A stretch of DNA of 64,000 nucleotides from the NCBI RefSeq assembly GCF_000935125.1, contig NZ_JRKI01000017.1, forward strand, positions 1-64,000, in the 5' to 3' direction. The translations under genes were made by a program, and so were the position numbers. The stretch comes from Streptomyces natalensis ATCC 27448 (lineage in GTDB: Bacteria; Actinomycetota; Actinomycetes; Streptomycetales; Streptomycetaceae). Of the stretch, positions 33,735 through 42,971 are shown one piece after another. Under the pieces are notes generated by a model that was given only the letters and a program-made list of their open reading frames with translations, was not told the DNA's origin and searched no databases. The stretch's first letter is position 1, and each line of letters begins with the position of its first letter.

Positions 33735-34484
33735 CTAGACGCGTTCGCCCGGCGCGGACTCGTCGGTGGCCGCCTCGTCCGCGATCTGACGGGGCTCGTG
33801 GGGCGGGTGGGTGATCTGGTGCACCACGGCCGCCAGTGCGCCGCCGATCAGCGGGGCGAGGATGAACAGCCACAGCTGCGCGATGGCGCCGCCGCCCGCG
33901 AACAGGGCCGGGCCGATGCTGCGGGCCGGGTTGACGGAGGTGCCGTCCAGCGGGACGCCGATCAGGTGAACGGTGCCCAGCGCCAGGCCGATCGCCAGGC
34001 CGCCGAAGCCGAGCACGGCCACCCGGTGTGTGACCGACAGCACCACGAAGACGAACAGGAACGTCATCACGATCTCGGCGACGAACGCACCGCCCAGGTT
34101 GAGGTGCACCGCCGAGCGGTCGCCCCAGCCGTTGGTGCCGAAGGCGTCGTGGGTCCCCAGGCCCGGCACCTGCTTGGCGACCAGGAAGAGCAGGGCGGAG
34201 CCGACGATCGCGCCGAGCAGCTGGGCGATCCAGTACTCGGCGGCCGTACGGACGCCGATCCGGCGGGCCAGCAGCATGCCGAGGGTGACGGCCGGATTGA
34301 TGTGGCAGCCCGAGATCGGGCCGAGGGCATAGGCCAGCGCCAGCATGACGAAGCCGAAGGCCAGCGCGATGCCGAAGGTGCCGATGTATTCGCCCGCCAG
34401 CACGGCCGCGCCGACGCCGAAGAACACCAGGAGCAGCGTGCCGAGGAATTCGGCCACGAGGGTCCGGGTCTGCGTGGTCTCCAT
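33735..34484 (-). CDS. MIP family aquaporin/glycerol channel
   Basis: A 249-aa inner membrane channel with six transmembrane helices and both half-helix motifs: NPAVTLGMLL and NPARSIGPAL. The sequence resembles AqpZ-like water channels rather than GlpF, since the second motif lacks the glycerol-channel Asp (NPARD). It is a single-gene unit with terminators and divergent spacing around it. The basic tail is short. Confidence 0.92.
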   Translation of the reverse strand: METTQTRTLVAEFLGTLLLVFFGVGAAVLAGEYIGTFGIALAFGFVMLALAYALGPISGCHINPAVTLGMLLARRIGVRTAAEYWIAQLLGAIVGSALLFLVAKQVPGLGTHDAFGTNGWGDRSAVHLNLGGAFVAEIVMTFLFVFVVLSVTHRVAVLGFGGLAIGLALGTVHLIGVPLDGTSVNPARSIGPALFAGGGAIAQLWLFILAPLIGGALAAVVHQITHPPHEPRQIADEAATDESAPGERV

Positions 34485-34587
34485 GGGCTCTCCTCCCGCG
34501 GATCAAGAGCTCTGCGATCTTGAGCTCTTCTCATGGTGAGCCCGGGGAGGCGGATGCGCCCGTCGGAGGGAGCGCGGCCGGCCGGTG

Positions 34588-35319
34588 TCAGCGGCGGTAG
34601 AGCGGGGTGTCGGCGCCGTCTGTACCCGGTGGCAGAAGGGCCAGGTCGAGGCCGCGGACCAGGCGTGCGCGCAGCACCTCGTCGGTGGCCAGCGCTTGCG
34701 CCAGCCGCTGGGCGACCTCGGCGGTGGGCGCGTCCGGCGTCAGGCCGAGGGCGAGGGTCGCGTCCGTCTCGTCGGACGGCAGGAGACGGGCGAGCGCAAC
34801 GGCCGGTTCGGCGGCCAGCAGGGTGCGCAGCGCGCCGGTGACGGCCGGATCGGCCAGCGGGTCGGCGGTGGTGCGGCCCTCGGCCAGGGCGCGCAGGGCG
34901 GCGCCGGTGAGCTGGTAGGTCACCGGGCCGGCGAGGTCGATGACGACGGTGTCGGCCTTCTCGTGGGCGGCGGCCAGGAGGGCCTGGCGCATCGGCACCG
35001 CCACCGGGCGGGCGTCGGCGCGCCAGCGAACGAGGGTCTCCATGGAGGTGAAGGCGGGCAGGGCGCGGCGGCCGTCGGGGGCGGTGAGGGTGGGCACGGC
35101 CATATCGCTGGTCTTCTCGCGCTTGAGCCCGTCCGCCCCGGTCTCCACCTCGCCGAGCACGGCGACGACGGGCACCAGGACGCGCGCGCCGGCCAGCGCC
35201 GACAGCAGACCGGGCTCGGTGCTCCGGTCCCGGTCGTAGGCGGCCAGCGCCTCGGTCACCGCCGGATCGGCGGAGCCGTCGTCGTCGCCGAAGCCGGGGT
35301 CGGGGATGTTTTTCTGCAC
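34588..35319 (-). CDS. SseB family protein
   Basis: A 243-aa protein starting (GTG) VQKNIPDPGFGDDDGSADPA. The SseB N-terminal domain is seen in ARVLVPVVAVLGEVETG, MAVPTLTAPDGRRALPAFTS and ADTVVIDLAGPVTY, followed by a second helical domain. Streptomyces genomes carry such a gene beside mycosins; the role is unknown, with possible involvement in type VII secretion. Confidence 0.85.
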   Translation of the reverse strand: MQKNIPDPGFGDDDGSADPAVTEALAAYDRDRSTEPGLLSALAGARVLVPVVAVLGEVETGADGLKREKTSDMAVPTLTAPDGRRALPAFTSMETLVRWRADARPVAVPMRQALLAAAHEKADTVVIDLAGPVTYQLTGAALRALAEGRTTADPLADPAVTGALRTLLAAEPAVALARLLPSDETDATLALGLTPDAPTAEVAQRLAQALATDEVLRARLVRGLDLALLPPGTDGADTPLYRR

Positions 35320-35378
35320 GCCGGTGAGCGTATCGGCTGGGGTTCGTGCGCCCGCCGCGCGGGGCCGCCGGGTGCCGG

Positions 35379-36551
35379 TCAGGTGCGGGGGCGGGTGCGC
35401 CACAGGACGGTGCCGGCGGTCACGAGGAGGACGCCGATGCCGCCCGCGGTCCAGGGGATCCAGGACGCGGGGCTGCCGATGCCGTCGGGCTCGGGGGTGG
35501 GGCCGGGGCCGAAGTAGCGCCTGGCGTAGGCGGCGGGGGCCGGTTTCTCGGGCGCGGGCTTGAGGCCGGCGGCCCGTTCGAGGGCGGCGGAGGCGTCCGC
35601 CAGACCGGCGCCGAACGCGTCGTCGCGGCCGCCCTGGGGGGTGTCCTGGGCGGTGGCGGCCAGGAGCTGTTTGATCTGGGCCGGGCTCAGGTGGGGGTAT
35701 TGGGCGCGGATCAGGGCGATGGTGCCGGAGACCAGGGCGGCGGCGGGGCTGGTGCCGTTGCCGTTGTAGTAGGTGCGGTCCGGGTTGGACATGATGATGG
35801 TGTCGCCGGGTGCGCAGACCGTCGCGTACCAGTGGCGGGTGGAGAACGGGGTGCGCCGGCGCTGCTGGTCGATGGCGGTGACGGCGATGACGCCCGGGTA
35901 GGCGGCGGGGTAGGAGATGTGGTCGCCCTTCTCGCCGCCGTTGCCCGCGGAGGCGACGACGGGGATGCCCTTGCCGAGGGCGTACTGGATCGCGGCGTCC
36001 TCGCGCGGCTCGGGGTGGGCGGTCTCGCTGTCGTCGCCCAGGGACATGTTGATCACATCGGCGCCGTGGTCGGCGGCCCAGCGGATGCCGTCGGCGAGGG
36101 CCCCGGCCTTTTCGGTACGGGCCCGGTCGCGCTGGGGGTCCTTGTCCTCCAGGATGACGCGGACGGGGAGGATCTTGGCCTCGGGGGCGATGCCGAGGAC
36201 GCCGTCCTGGCGGCCCGCGCCGTGGCCGTGGCCGGCGATGACGCTGGCCATACCGGTGCCGTGGTCGGCCCACTGCCGGTCGCCGGGCCCGGCGCCGAAG
36301 CCGACCAGGTCCTTCTCGGGCAGCACCTGGCCGGTGAGGTCGGGCTGGGTGGCGTCGACTCCGGTGTCCAGGACCGCGACGGTGATCCCCGCGCCCTTGG
36401 TCGCGCGCCATGCGTCCTGGGCGTGCATCGCCTGCAACGCCCATTCCTGGGCGCGGACGGTGTCGGCGCGGGCGGACAGCGACGGCAGGACGGTCAGGGC
36501 GGCCGAGGCGAGGGCGAGAGCGGCGGCGCGCCGCACGGTCGGACGGCTCAC
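35379..36551 (-). CDS. mycP: Type VII secretion-associated serine protease mycosin
   Basis: A 390-aa subtilisin-like protease: signal peptide (MSRPTVRRAAALALASAALT..SARA), catalytic Asp in VAVLDTGVDATQPDL, His in DHGTGMASVIAGHG, Ser in NGTSPAAALVSGT, and a C-terminal membrane anchor (WTAGGIGVLLVTAGTVLW) with a positive tail. All three catalytic residues are present. The GTG start overlaps the stop of the upstream proline-rich gene (GTGA). No esxA/B, eccC, eccD or eccE genes are in this window, so it is detached from a complete ESX cluster here. Confidence 0.94.
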   Translation of the reverse strand: MSRPTVRRAAALALASAALTVLPSLSARADTVRAQEWALQAMHAQDAWRATKGAGITVAVLDTGVDATQPDLTGQVLPEKDLVGFGAGPGDRQWADHGTGMASVIAGHGHGAGRQDGVLGIAPEAKILPVRVILEDKDPQRDRARTEKAGALADGIRWAADHGADVINMSLGDDSETAHPEPREDAAIQYALGKGIPVVASAGNGGEKGDHISYPAAYPGVIAVTAIDQQRRRTPFSTRHWYATVCAPGDTIIMSNPDRTYYNGNGTSPAAALVSGTIALIRAQYPHLSPAQIKQLLAATAQDTPQGGRDDAFGAGLADASAALERAAGLKPAPEKPAPAAYARRYFGPGPTPEPDGIGSPASWIPWTAGGIGVLLVTAGTVLWRTRPRT

Positions 36552-37957
36552 GGCTCCTCCGTGGTCTGGCCGGGGATGCCCGCCGCCTTGCGCAGGATGG
36601 CTTCGGTGCGGTCGGCGAGCGCCTTGGCGTCGTTGCCGAGCCCGGACTCGGCGGGCGCGGTGGTGGTGCCGGGGCGGACCGCGGACTCTGCGGGCTGCGG
36701 GTCGGTGACGGTGCGGCCGTCGGCGAAGCCGGAGACGGCGTAGACGACGACCGGGACGTCGGTGAGGATGCGGACCGTCCAGCTCGCGCGCTGGGCGCGG
36801 CCGAAGCCGGCGGCCGGGGTGCCCTTGGCGGCATAGGGCAGCGGCAGCATGGTGGTGCGGGCGCCGAGATTGTCGGTGCTGAAGCGGGAGTTGAGCTTCA
36901 GCATGCCCGGTGCGTCGGACTTGGTGGTCAGGGCGCCGACGGTGATGACGCTGGAGCGGGTGGCGTCGGTATAGGTGGCGCGCATCAGCCGGGTGCAGCC
37001 CGCCGGGGCGAGCGCCTTGGCCAGGGCCGGGTCGAGGGCCTGCGCGCAGCCGCCGTCAGGGGCGACGGCGATCCGGGTCCAGCGCCGGTCGGAGCCGCCG
37101 GGGCCGACGCCCAGGCCGTCGATGGTGCGCGGGAAGAGGGTGTCGACGGGGGTGTCGTGCCACAGGTCGCGGCCCTTGGCGAAGGAGTCCGCGGGGGTGG
37201 GGGCCGCGTCGGCGGCGCCGGTGAGCCAACTCCCGGCCGCGGCACCGCCGATCAGACCCATGCCGAGAACCAGGCAGGCGGCGATGGCCAGCCGGCGACG
37301 GCGGGACCGGGGCGCTCGCGCTCCAGGTGCGGCCGACGGGCCGGCGGCGCCCCGATACGGTCCGGTGGCCGCGCCAACCGGCCGGGAGGGGCGGGGAGTC
37401 GGCGGCGCGGCGGGGGTACGGCCGCGGGCCCGGCCGCCGTTCCAGAGCGCCTGGCTGTTGGCGAGGTGGAAGGCGGCCGTGTCCTGGAAGGACGCGGAGC
37501 GCCTGGGCGGGGGTGGCGTTGCCGGAGCGGCCGGCGGAGCCTGGCGCGGGGGCGGCGGCGCGGCCTGCGGGGCCTGGCGCGGGGGCGCGGGCGGGGCGGG
37601 CGGGGCGGCCGGGTGGGGCGGCGTCCGCGGAGCGGCCGGCGGCTGCGTACGGGGGCGCAGCGGCGCGGGCGGCGGGATCGCGGGGCGCGGCGGGGCCTGC
37701 GGGGGCAGCGGGGTGGCGGCCGGGCGCCCGGGCTGGTGTGGCGTTGCCGGTGCGGGCGGCGCGTCCTGGCGCGGCGGCACGGACGGGTCGGCGGGCACCG
37801 CGCGCAGCACGGTGGTCCGTGGATCCGCGTCGGGTGAGGCGGGCCGGCGCCTGGGCCGGGGCGGCGGCGCCGGTGCGGCCGGCGCGTCCTGGCGCGGCGG
37901 CTGCGGGGGTATGGGAGGGGTGTGCTGCGTGCCCGCGCAGTCGGCATCGGTACCCAC
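36548..37957 (-). CDS. Proline/alanine-rich single-pass membrane protein, partner of mycosin
   Basis: A 469-aa protein. Residues ~15-190 are a proline-rich cytoplasmic region. Then RRRRLAIAACLVLGMGLIGG is a membrane anchor near residue 230, and a ~210-residue extracellular domain with a conserved-looking core (CTRLMRATYTDATRSSVITV, PVVVYAVSGFADGRTV) follows. The GTG at 37957 has GGGGGAG 5 nt upstream. An ATG at 38030 in another frame encodes a CPDCG zinc-ribbon-like start that may originally have been joined to it. It is translationally coupled to the mycosin gene. Confidence 0.78.
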   Translation of the reverse strand: MGTDADCAGTQHTPPIPPQPPRQDAPAAPAPPPRPRRRPASPDADPRTTVLRAVPADPSVPPRQDAPPAPATPHQPGRPAATPLPPQAPPRPAIPPPAPLRPRTQPPAAPRTPPHPAAPPAPPAPPRQAPQAAPPPPRQAPPAAPATPPPPRRSASFQDTAAFHLANSQALWNGGRARGRTPAAPPTPRPSRPVGAATGPYRGAAGPSAAPGARAPRSRRRRLAIAACLVLGMGLIGGAAAGSWLTGAADAAPTPADSFAKGRDLWHDTPVDTLFPRTIDGLGVGPGGSDRRWTRIAVAPDGGCAQALDPALAKALAPAGCTRLMRATYTDATRSSVITVGALTTKSDAPGMLKLNSRFSTDNLGARTTMLPLPYAAKGTPAAGFGRAQRASWTVRILTDVPVVVYAVSGFADGRTVTDPQPAESAVRPGTTTAPAESGLGNDAKALADRTEAILRKAAGIPGQTTEEP

Positions 37958-38160
37958 CCGCGCTCCCCCTTGCGCCGCTTCGGCCCGGCCCCGATCCGCA
38001 ATCGGGGCACGGTGGTTCGTATCCGGACATGATGCCGCTGACCTGCTGGTTGCGGCGTGCCGACACTGTAAGGGCTGCGGCCGTCGACGCTCCAACCTGT
38101 GTCCGCTCTGTCGCAATCTCTCCCCTACCCAGTGGTAGTCGACTCTGGCAGGCTGCGGCC

Positions 38161-39390
38161 ATGCCCCACTACCCCGCCGCCGCAGATGCGGTATATGGCG
38201 ACAAAGCCTCTTACGACCGGGCGACCGCCCACCTGGACGCGCCGCTGGCCGTCGTCGATCTGCGGGCCTTTGACGCCAACGCGGCCGATCTGGTGCGCCG
38301 TTCGCAGGGCAAGCCGATCCGGGTGGCGAGCAAGTCGGTGCGCTGCCGGGCCCTGCTGGAGCGGGTGCTGGCGCGGGACGGCTTCGCCGGGATCATGAGC
38401 TTCACGCTGGAGGAGTCGCTGTGGCTGGCCCGTTCGGGCTTCCCGGACGTCCTGCTGGCGTATCCGTCGGCGGACCGGGCCGGATTCGCCGAGCTGACGG
38501 CCGATCCCAAGCTCGCGGCGGCGGTGACGGTGACGGCCGACGACCCGGCGCAGCTGGATCTGATCGATGCGGCGCGGCCGGCGGGCGGTGCCGGCGAGGA
38601 GATCCGGGTGTGCCTGGAGCTGGACACCTCGTACCAGGTGCTGGGCGGGAAGGTGCGGATCGGTGCGCGGCGCTCGCCGCTGCGGGATCCGGGGCGGATC
38701 GCGGAGCTGGCGCGGCTGGTGGTGCGCCGTCCGGGGTTCCGGCTGGTGGGGCTGATGGCGTACGAGGGGCATGTGGCGGGGGTGGGCGACGAGGTCGCCG
38801 GGAAGCCGGTGTTCTCGCGGACGGTCCGGGTGATGCAGGCGGCGGCGCGCAAGGAGCTGGCGCGGCGGCGCTGGGAGGCCGTGCGGGCGGTGCGGGCGGT
38901 GGCGCCGCGGCTGGAGTTCGTCAACGGCGGCGGGACCGGCAGTGTGCAGCACACCGCGGCGGAGGCTGCGGTCACCGAGGTCGCGGCCGGATCGGGGCTG
39001 TACGTGCCGCGGCTGTTCGACAACTTCCGCTCGTTCCGCGGGCGTCCGGCGGCGCTGTTCGCCCAGCCGGTGGTGCGCCGGCCGGGCCCGGGGGTCGTCA
39101 CGGTGCTGGGCGGCGGCTATCCGGCGTCGGGGGTGGCGGGCGCGGACCGGCTGCCCGAGCCGTATCTGCCGGCGGGGCTGCGCTACGACCCGCAGGAGGG
39201 GCCCGGCGAGGTGCAGACGCCGCTGCTGGGGGCGGCCGCGGACGGGCTGGCGCTCGGGGACAAGGTGTGGTTCCGGCACGCCAAGGCGGGCGAGCTGTGC
39301 GAGCGGTTCGCGGAGCTGCACCTCGTCGACGGGGACCGGGTGGTCGCGACGGTGCCGACGTACCGGGGCGAGGGCCGCACCTTCCTGTGA
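38161..39390 (+). CDS. PLP-dependent amino acid deaminase/aldolase (DSD1/alanine racemase-fold family)
   Basis: A 409-aa protein. The N-terminal alanine-racemase-like barrel includes VASKSVRCRALLERVLARDG (SKS with the PLP lysine), GLMAYEGHVAGVGDEV and EFVNGGGTGSVQHTA (phosphate-binding loop). The C-terminal part ends LHLVDGDRVVATVPTYRGEG with an HAKAGE metal-site-like segment, as in D-serine/D-threonine dehydratases and aldolases. The exact substrate is not determinable. It diverges from the proline-rich gene. Confidence 0.88.
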   Translation: MPHYPAAADAVYGDKASYDRATAHLDAPLAVVDLRAFDANAADLVRRSQGKPIRVASKSVRCRALLERVLARDGFAGIMSFTLEESLWLARSGFPDVLLAYPSADRAGFAELTADPKLAAAVTVTADDPAQLDLIDAARPAGGAGEEIRVCLELDTSYQVLGGKVRIGARRSPLRDPGRIAELARLVVRRPGFRLVGLMAYEGHVAGVGDEVAGKPVFSRTVRVMQAAARKELARRRWEAVRAVRAVAPRLEFVNGGGTGSVQHTAAEAAVTEVAAGSGLYVPRLFDNFRSFRGRPAALFAQPVVRRPGPGVVTVLGGGYPASGVAGADRLPEPYLPAGLRYDPQEGPGEVQTPLLGAAADGLALGDKVWFRHAKAGELCERFAELHLVDGDRVVATVPTYRGEGRTFL

Positions 39391-39426
39391 CGGTACGGCC
39401 CCGGCTCCGGCCGGCCCTGGGTGCGG

Positions 39427-40698
39427 TCAGCCGTGGATGCGGTCGCTCTGGTCGGGTACGACGGTGCCGTCGGCGCGGCGCAGCGGGCCCAGGCTGCCGT
39501 CGGGGCGGGTGGCGCCCTCGGTGGAGCAGGGGTAGCTCCCGGACTTGCGGGGCAGCGGTGCGATGAACATCGGGTTGACCACCCAGCGGCCGTCGGCGTT
39601 GTCGTAGCCGCGGCACATCAGCTCGTTCTTGTTGCGGTTGAGGGCCAGATGGGCGCCGGTGGCGTCGCCGACGAAGGTGACATCGGTGTCGGCGTCGCCG
39701 CCGCCGAGCGCGATCCGGTGCGCCCGGTCCTGCTGCCGCCAGGCGGCGGCGCCCTTGACGTGGAAGATCTCCTGGTTGATCCAGCAGCGTTTGCCGTCGA
39801 TGTAGGGGATCACCTCGCCATGGCCGTCCCTGACGTCGCCGCAGCCGCGGATGCCGGTGGTCAGCCTGCCGTCGCGGACGATGCTGCGGACGCCGAGGGT
39901 GTGTGCCGGGTCCACGCCGACCCCGCCCGACCATGCCTCGGCGACCGTCTCCGCGGTGGCCGAGACGATGTAGACGTCGAATCCGGCGGCCTTGAGGGTG
40001 CGGATCAGGTCCTTCTGCTGATCGTAGTAGCGGATGTAGCCGGCCAGCTTGTGGGTGCCGACGGTCTGTTGGGCGCCGACGGGTGCGGCGAGGTTCTCGG
40101 CGCGGGCCTGGCGGGCGTAGGCGGTGAGCTGCCCGGGGGTCAGCCCGGCGAACAGCTGGGGCACCCAGGCGTATTCGGGTTTGGTGCGGCGGTGGTTCCA
40201 GCTGCCGGCGAAGGCGTCCGCGCCGTCCATCGTCCTGGCCTCGCCGCGGATCTCCAGGATCTCGTCGGTGCAGGGGGCGTTCCCGGCGGTGGGCAGCGGC
40301 CGGCCGGGCGGGACGGCGGTGCCGCACGCCTTGGTCAGCGCGCGGTCGGCGGCGTCGGTGAGCCAGGGGCTGGTGTTCTTCCAGCTCCGGGGCCGCAGGA
40401 TCTTGTCGTGGCGCAGCGCCCAGGCGAGCGTGGCATCCGAGATGTCGTTCTTGACGACGGTGTTGTCCCAGTCGAAGGCGGCTACGGGGCGCGGGCCGTG
40501 GTGGCCCGAGCAGGTGCCGCGCTCGTCGATCATTTTCTGGAGGCGGGCGCGGTTGTCGCCGTACCAGGGGATCGTCGTCGAGAGCTGCGGGCAGCGTTCG
40601 GGTGCGCGGGGGTGTGCCGCGGCGGTGGCGGGGAGGGTGGTGGCGGCCAGCACGGTGGCCGCCGTCAGGCCCGTGGCGAGGCTGTGGGGGATGCGCAT
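39427..40698 (-). CDS. Secreted HAD-superfamily phosphatase (phosphorylcholine phosphatase-like)
   Basis: A 423-aa protein with a signal peptide (MRIPHSLATGLTAATVLAAT, cleavage near ATAAAHP). HAD motif I FDWDNTVVKNDI, motif II VYIVSATAETV (S/T), and motif IV GGGDADTDVTFVGD. The overall pattern (FDWDNT plus long insertion) is like the PchP-type phosphorylcholine phosphatases. Cysteines in ERCPQL, GTCSG, KACGT and YPCST suggest disulfides outside the cell. Confidence 0.86.
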   Translation of the reverse strand: MRIPHSLATGLTAATVLAATTLPATAAAHPRAPERCPQLSTTIPWYGDNRARLQKMIDERGTCSGHHGPRPVAAFDWDNTVVKNDISDATLAWALRHDKILRPRSWKNTSPWLTDAADRALTKACGTAVPPGRPLPTAGNAPCTDEILEIRGEARTMDGADAFAGSWNHRRTKPEYAWVPQLFAGLTPGQLTAYARQARAENLAAPVGAQQTVGTHKLAGYIRYYDQQKDLIRTLKAAGFDVYIVSATAETVAEAWSGGVGVDPAHTLGVRSIVRDGRLTTGIRGCGDVRDGHGEVIPYIDGKRCWINQEIFHVKGAAAWRQQDRAHRIALGGGDADTDVTFVGDATGAHLALNRNKNELMCRGYDNADGRWVVNPMFIAPLPRKSGSYPCSTEGATRPDGSLGPLRRADGTVVPDQSDRIHG

Positions 40699-40797
40699 TC
40701 GTCCTCCAGATGCCGGACAGGAAGACCGGGACCGGCACGTGGTGGTGCCGGTCCCGGTGACCGAAGGCGGAAGGTGACGGGGTTTCAGAAAGTGAGA

Positions 40798-41586
40798 TTA
40801 CAGCGGGGTGACGTATGCGCCCGCGATTCCGCCGTCGACGAGGAATTCCGCGGCGTTGACGAACGAGGAGTCGTCACTGGCGAGGAAGGCGACGGCGGAG
40901 GCGATCTCCTCGGGCTCGGCGAACCGTCCTACCGGGACGTGCACCAGGCGGCGCGCGGCGCGCTCGGGGTCCTTGGCGAACAGCTCCTTGAGCAGCGGGG
41001 TGTTGACCGGCCCCGGGCACAGCGCGTTCACCCGGATGCCCTCGCGGGCGAACTGCACGCCCAGCTCGCGGGACATCGACAGCACGCCGCCCTTGGAGGC
41101 GGTGTAGCTGATCTGGGAGGTGGCGGCGCCCATGACGGCGACGAAGGAGGCGGTGTTGATGATGGAGCCCCTGCCCTGGCGCTGCATATAGGGCAGGGCG
41201 TGCTTGCAGCACAGGTAGACGGAGGTGAGGTTGACCTCCTGGACGCGCTTCCAGGCGTCGAGTCCGGTGGTGAGGATGGAGTCGTCGTCGGGCGGCGAGA
41301 TACCGGCGTTGTTGAAGGCGATGTCGACCGAGCCGTAGGTGTCGAAGGCGGCCTTGTAGAGCGCCTCGACCTCGTCGGAGTCGGTCACGTCGACCTTGAC
41401 GAAGAGCCCGCCGACCTCTTCGGCGGCCTTCTTGCCGGCCGTCTCGTCGATGTCCGCGCACACGACGTTGGCGCCTTCGGAGGCCAGCCGGCGGGCGGTG
41501 GCCAGGCCGATGCCGCTGCCGGCTCCGGTGATCACGGCGGTACGGCCGACGAGGCGGCGGCACACTGCGGTCTGGTCGTCACTCAC
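40798..41586 (-). CDS. Short-chain dehydrogenase/reductase, 3-oxoacyl-ACP reductase-like
   Basis: A 262-aa NAD(P) oxidoreductase: TGAGSGIGLA nucleotide-binding motif, NNAG, and the catalytic pair in YTASKGG with Ser upstream in NTASFVAV. The acidic Asp in VCADIDETAG favours NAD. The GTG start overlaps the aldehyde dehydrogenase stop (GTGA), so it is the last gene of the glnA4-like operon. It probably oxidises an alcohol intermediate of the gamma-glutamylated substrate. Confidence 0.9.
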   Translation of the reverse strand: MSDDQTAVCRRLVGRTAVITGAGSGIGLATARRLASEGANVVCADIDETAGKKAAEEVGGLFVKVDVTDSDEVEALYKAAFDTYGSVDIAFNNAGISPPDDDSILTTGLDAWKRVQEVNLTSVYLCCKHALPYMQRQGRGSIINTASFVAVMGAATSQISYTASKGGVLSMSRELGVQFAREGIRVNALCPGPVNTPLLKELFAKDPERAARRLVHVPVGRFAEPEEIASAVAFLASDDSSFVNAAEFLVDGGIAGAYVTPL

Positions 41587-42962
41587 GAGGACTCCTCTGT
41601 GCTGATGAAGATGTTCTTGGTCTCGGTGAAGGTGCGCAGCGCGTCCGGGCCCAGCTCGCGGCCGAGGCCGGACTGCTTGAACCCGCCGAAGGGGGTCCAG
41701 TAGCGCACGCTGCTGTGGGAGTTGACGGAGAGATTGCCCGCCGCGACGGCCCGGGAGACGCGCAGGGCGCGGCCGACGTCGCGGGTCCACAGGGAGCCGG
41801 AGAGGCCGTAGTCGGTGGCGTTGGCCAGGCGTACGGCGTCGGCCTCGTCGTCGAAGGGCATGACGACGGCGACCGGGCCGAAGATCTCCTCGACCGCGCT
41901 GCGGTCCTCGGGGCGGCCCTCCAGAACGGTGGCCGGGTACCAGAAGCCCTTGCCGGCCGGGGCCTCGCCGCGGATGGCGGCCGGGGCGTCCTCGGGGACG
42001 TAGGACCGTACCCGCTCACGCTGGGCGGCGGAGATCAGCGGGCCCATCCTGGTGGCCGGGTCGGCCGGGTCGCCGGCGGTGAAGGCCAGGACGGCGGGCT
42101 CCAGCAGCTCCATGAAGCGGTCGTAGACGCTCCGCTGGACGAGGATGCGGCTGCGGGCGCAGCAGTCCTGGCCGGTGTTGTCGAGGAAGGAGCCGGGGGC
42201 GGCGGCCGCGGCGGCCTCCAGGTCGGCGTCGGCGAAGACGATGTTGGGGCTCTTGCCGCCGAGTTCCAGGGTGAGGCGTTTGGTCTGTTCGGCGCAGCGG
42301 GCGGCGATCTGGCGGCCGGTGGCGGTGGAGCCGGTGAAGACGACCTTGGCGACGCCGGGGTGGTCGACCAGTGCGGTGCCGGTCACGGGGCCCTCACCGG
42401 GCAGGACCTGGAAGAGGCCCTCGGGCAGCCCGGCCTCCAGGGCGAGCGCGGCGAGTCTGAGCGCGGTGAGCGGGGTGGTCTCGGCGGGTTTGAGCAGGAC
42501 GGCGTTGCCCGCGGCGAGCGCGGGGGCGGTGCCCCAGGCGGCGATCGGCATCGGGAAGTTCCAGGGGGCGATGACCGCGACGACGCCGAGCGGCTCCTGG
42601 ACGGTGATGTTCAGTCCGCCCGCGACCGGGATCTGGGTGCCGGTCAGGCGCTCGGCTCCCCCGGCGGCGTAGTGCAGCAGATCGCGGACGTTGCCGGCCT
42701 CCCATTCGGCGTTGCCCAGGGGGTGGCCCGCCTCGGTCAGCTCCAGTTCGGCGAGCTGCGGGATCTGGGCGTCGACGGCGTCGGCGAAGCGGCGCAGGAG
42801 GCGGGCGCGGTCGCCGGGGGCCACGGCGGCCCAGGCTTCCTGGGCGGCGGCGGCCCGGCGGACGGCGGCGTCGACCTCGGCGGGCGAGGGGGGGGGGACG
42901 GTGGCCACCACTTCCTCGGTGGCCGGGTTGAGGATGTTCAGCTCGTGCAGACCATGGGACAC
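41583..42962 (-). CDS. Aldehyde dehydrogenase family protein
   Basis: A 459-aa NAD(P)-dependent aldehyde dehydrogenase. Catalytic Glu in LELGGKSPNIVFAD, catalytic Cys in NTGQDCCARSRILVQ, NAD contacts in VIAPWNFPMPIAAW and FTGSTATGRQIA. It resembles gamma-glutamyl-gamma-aminobutyraldehyde/gamma-aminobutyraldehyde dehydrogenases. It lies 9 nt after the synthetase gene and is coupled to the SDR gene; by context it oxidises the aldehyde formed from the gamma-glutamyl amide. Confidence 0.93.
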   Translation of the reverse strand: MSHGLHELNILNPATEEVVATVPPPSPAEVDAAVRRAAAAQEAWAAVAPGDRARLLRRFADAVDAQIPQLAELELTEAGHPLGNAEWEAGNVRDLLHYAAGGAERLTGTQIPVAGGLNITVQEPLGVVAVIAPWNFPMPIAAWGTAPALAAGNAVLLKPAETTPLTALRLAALALEAGLPEGLFQVLPGEGPVTGTALVDHPGVAKVVFTGSTATGRQIAARCAEQTKRLTLELGGKSPNIVFADADLEAAAAAAPGSFLDNTGQDCCARSRILVQRSVYDRFMELLEPAVLAFTAGDPADPATRMGPLISAAQRERVRSYVPEDAPAAIRGEAPAGKGFWYPATVLEGRPEDRSAVEEIFGPVAVVMPFDDEADAVRLANATDYGLSGSLWTRDVGRALRVSRAVAAGNLSVNSHSSVRYWTPFGGFKQSGLGRELGPDALRTFTETKNIFISTEESS

Positions 42963-42971
42963 GGTGGTTCC

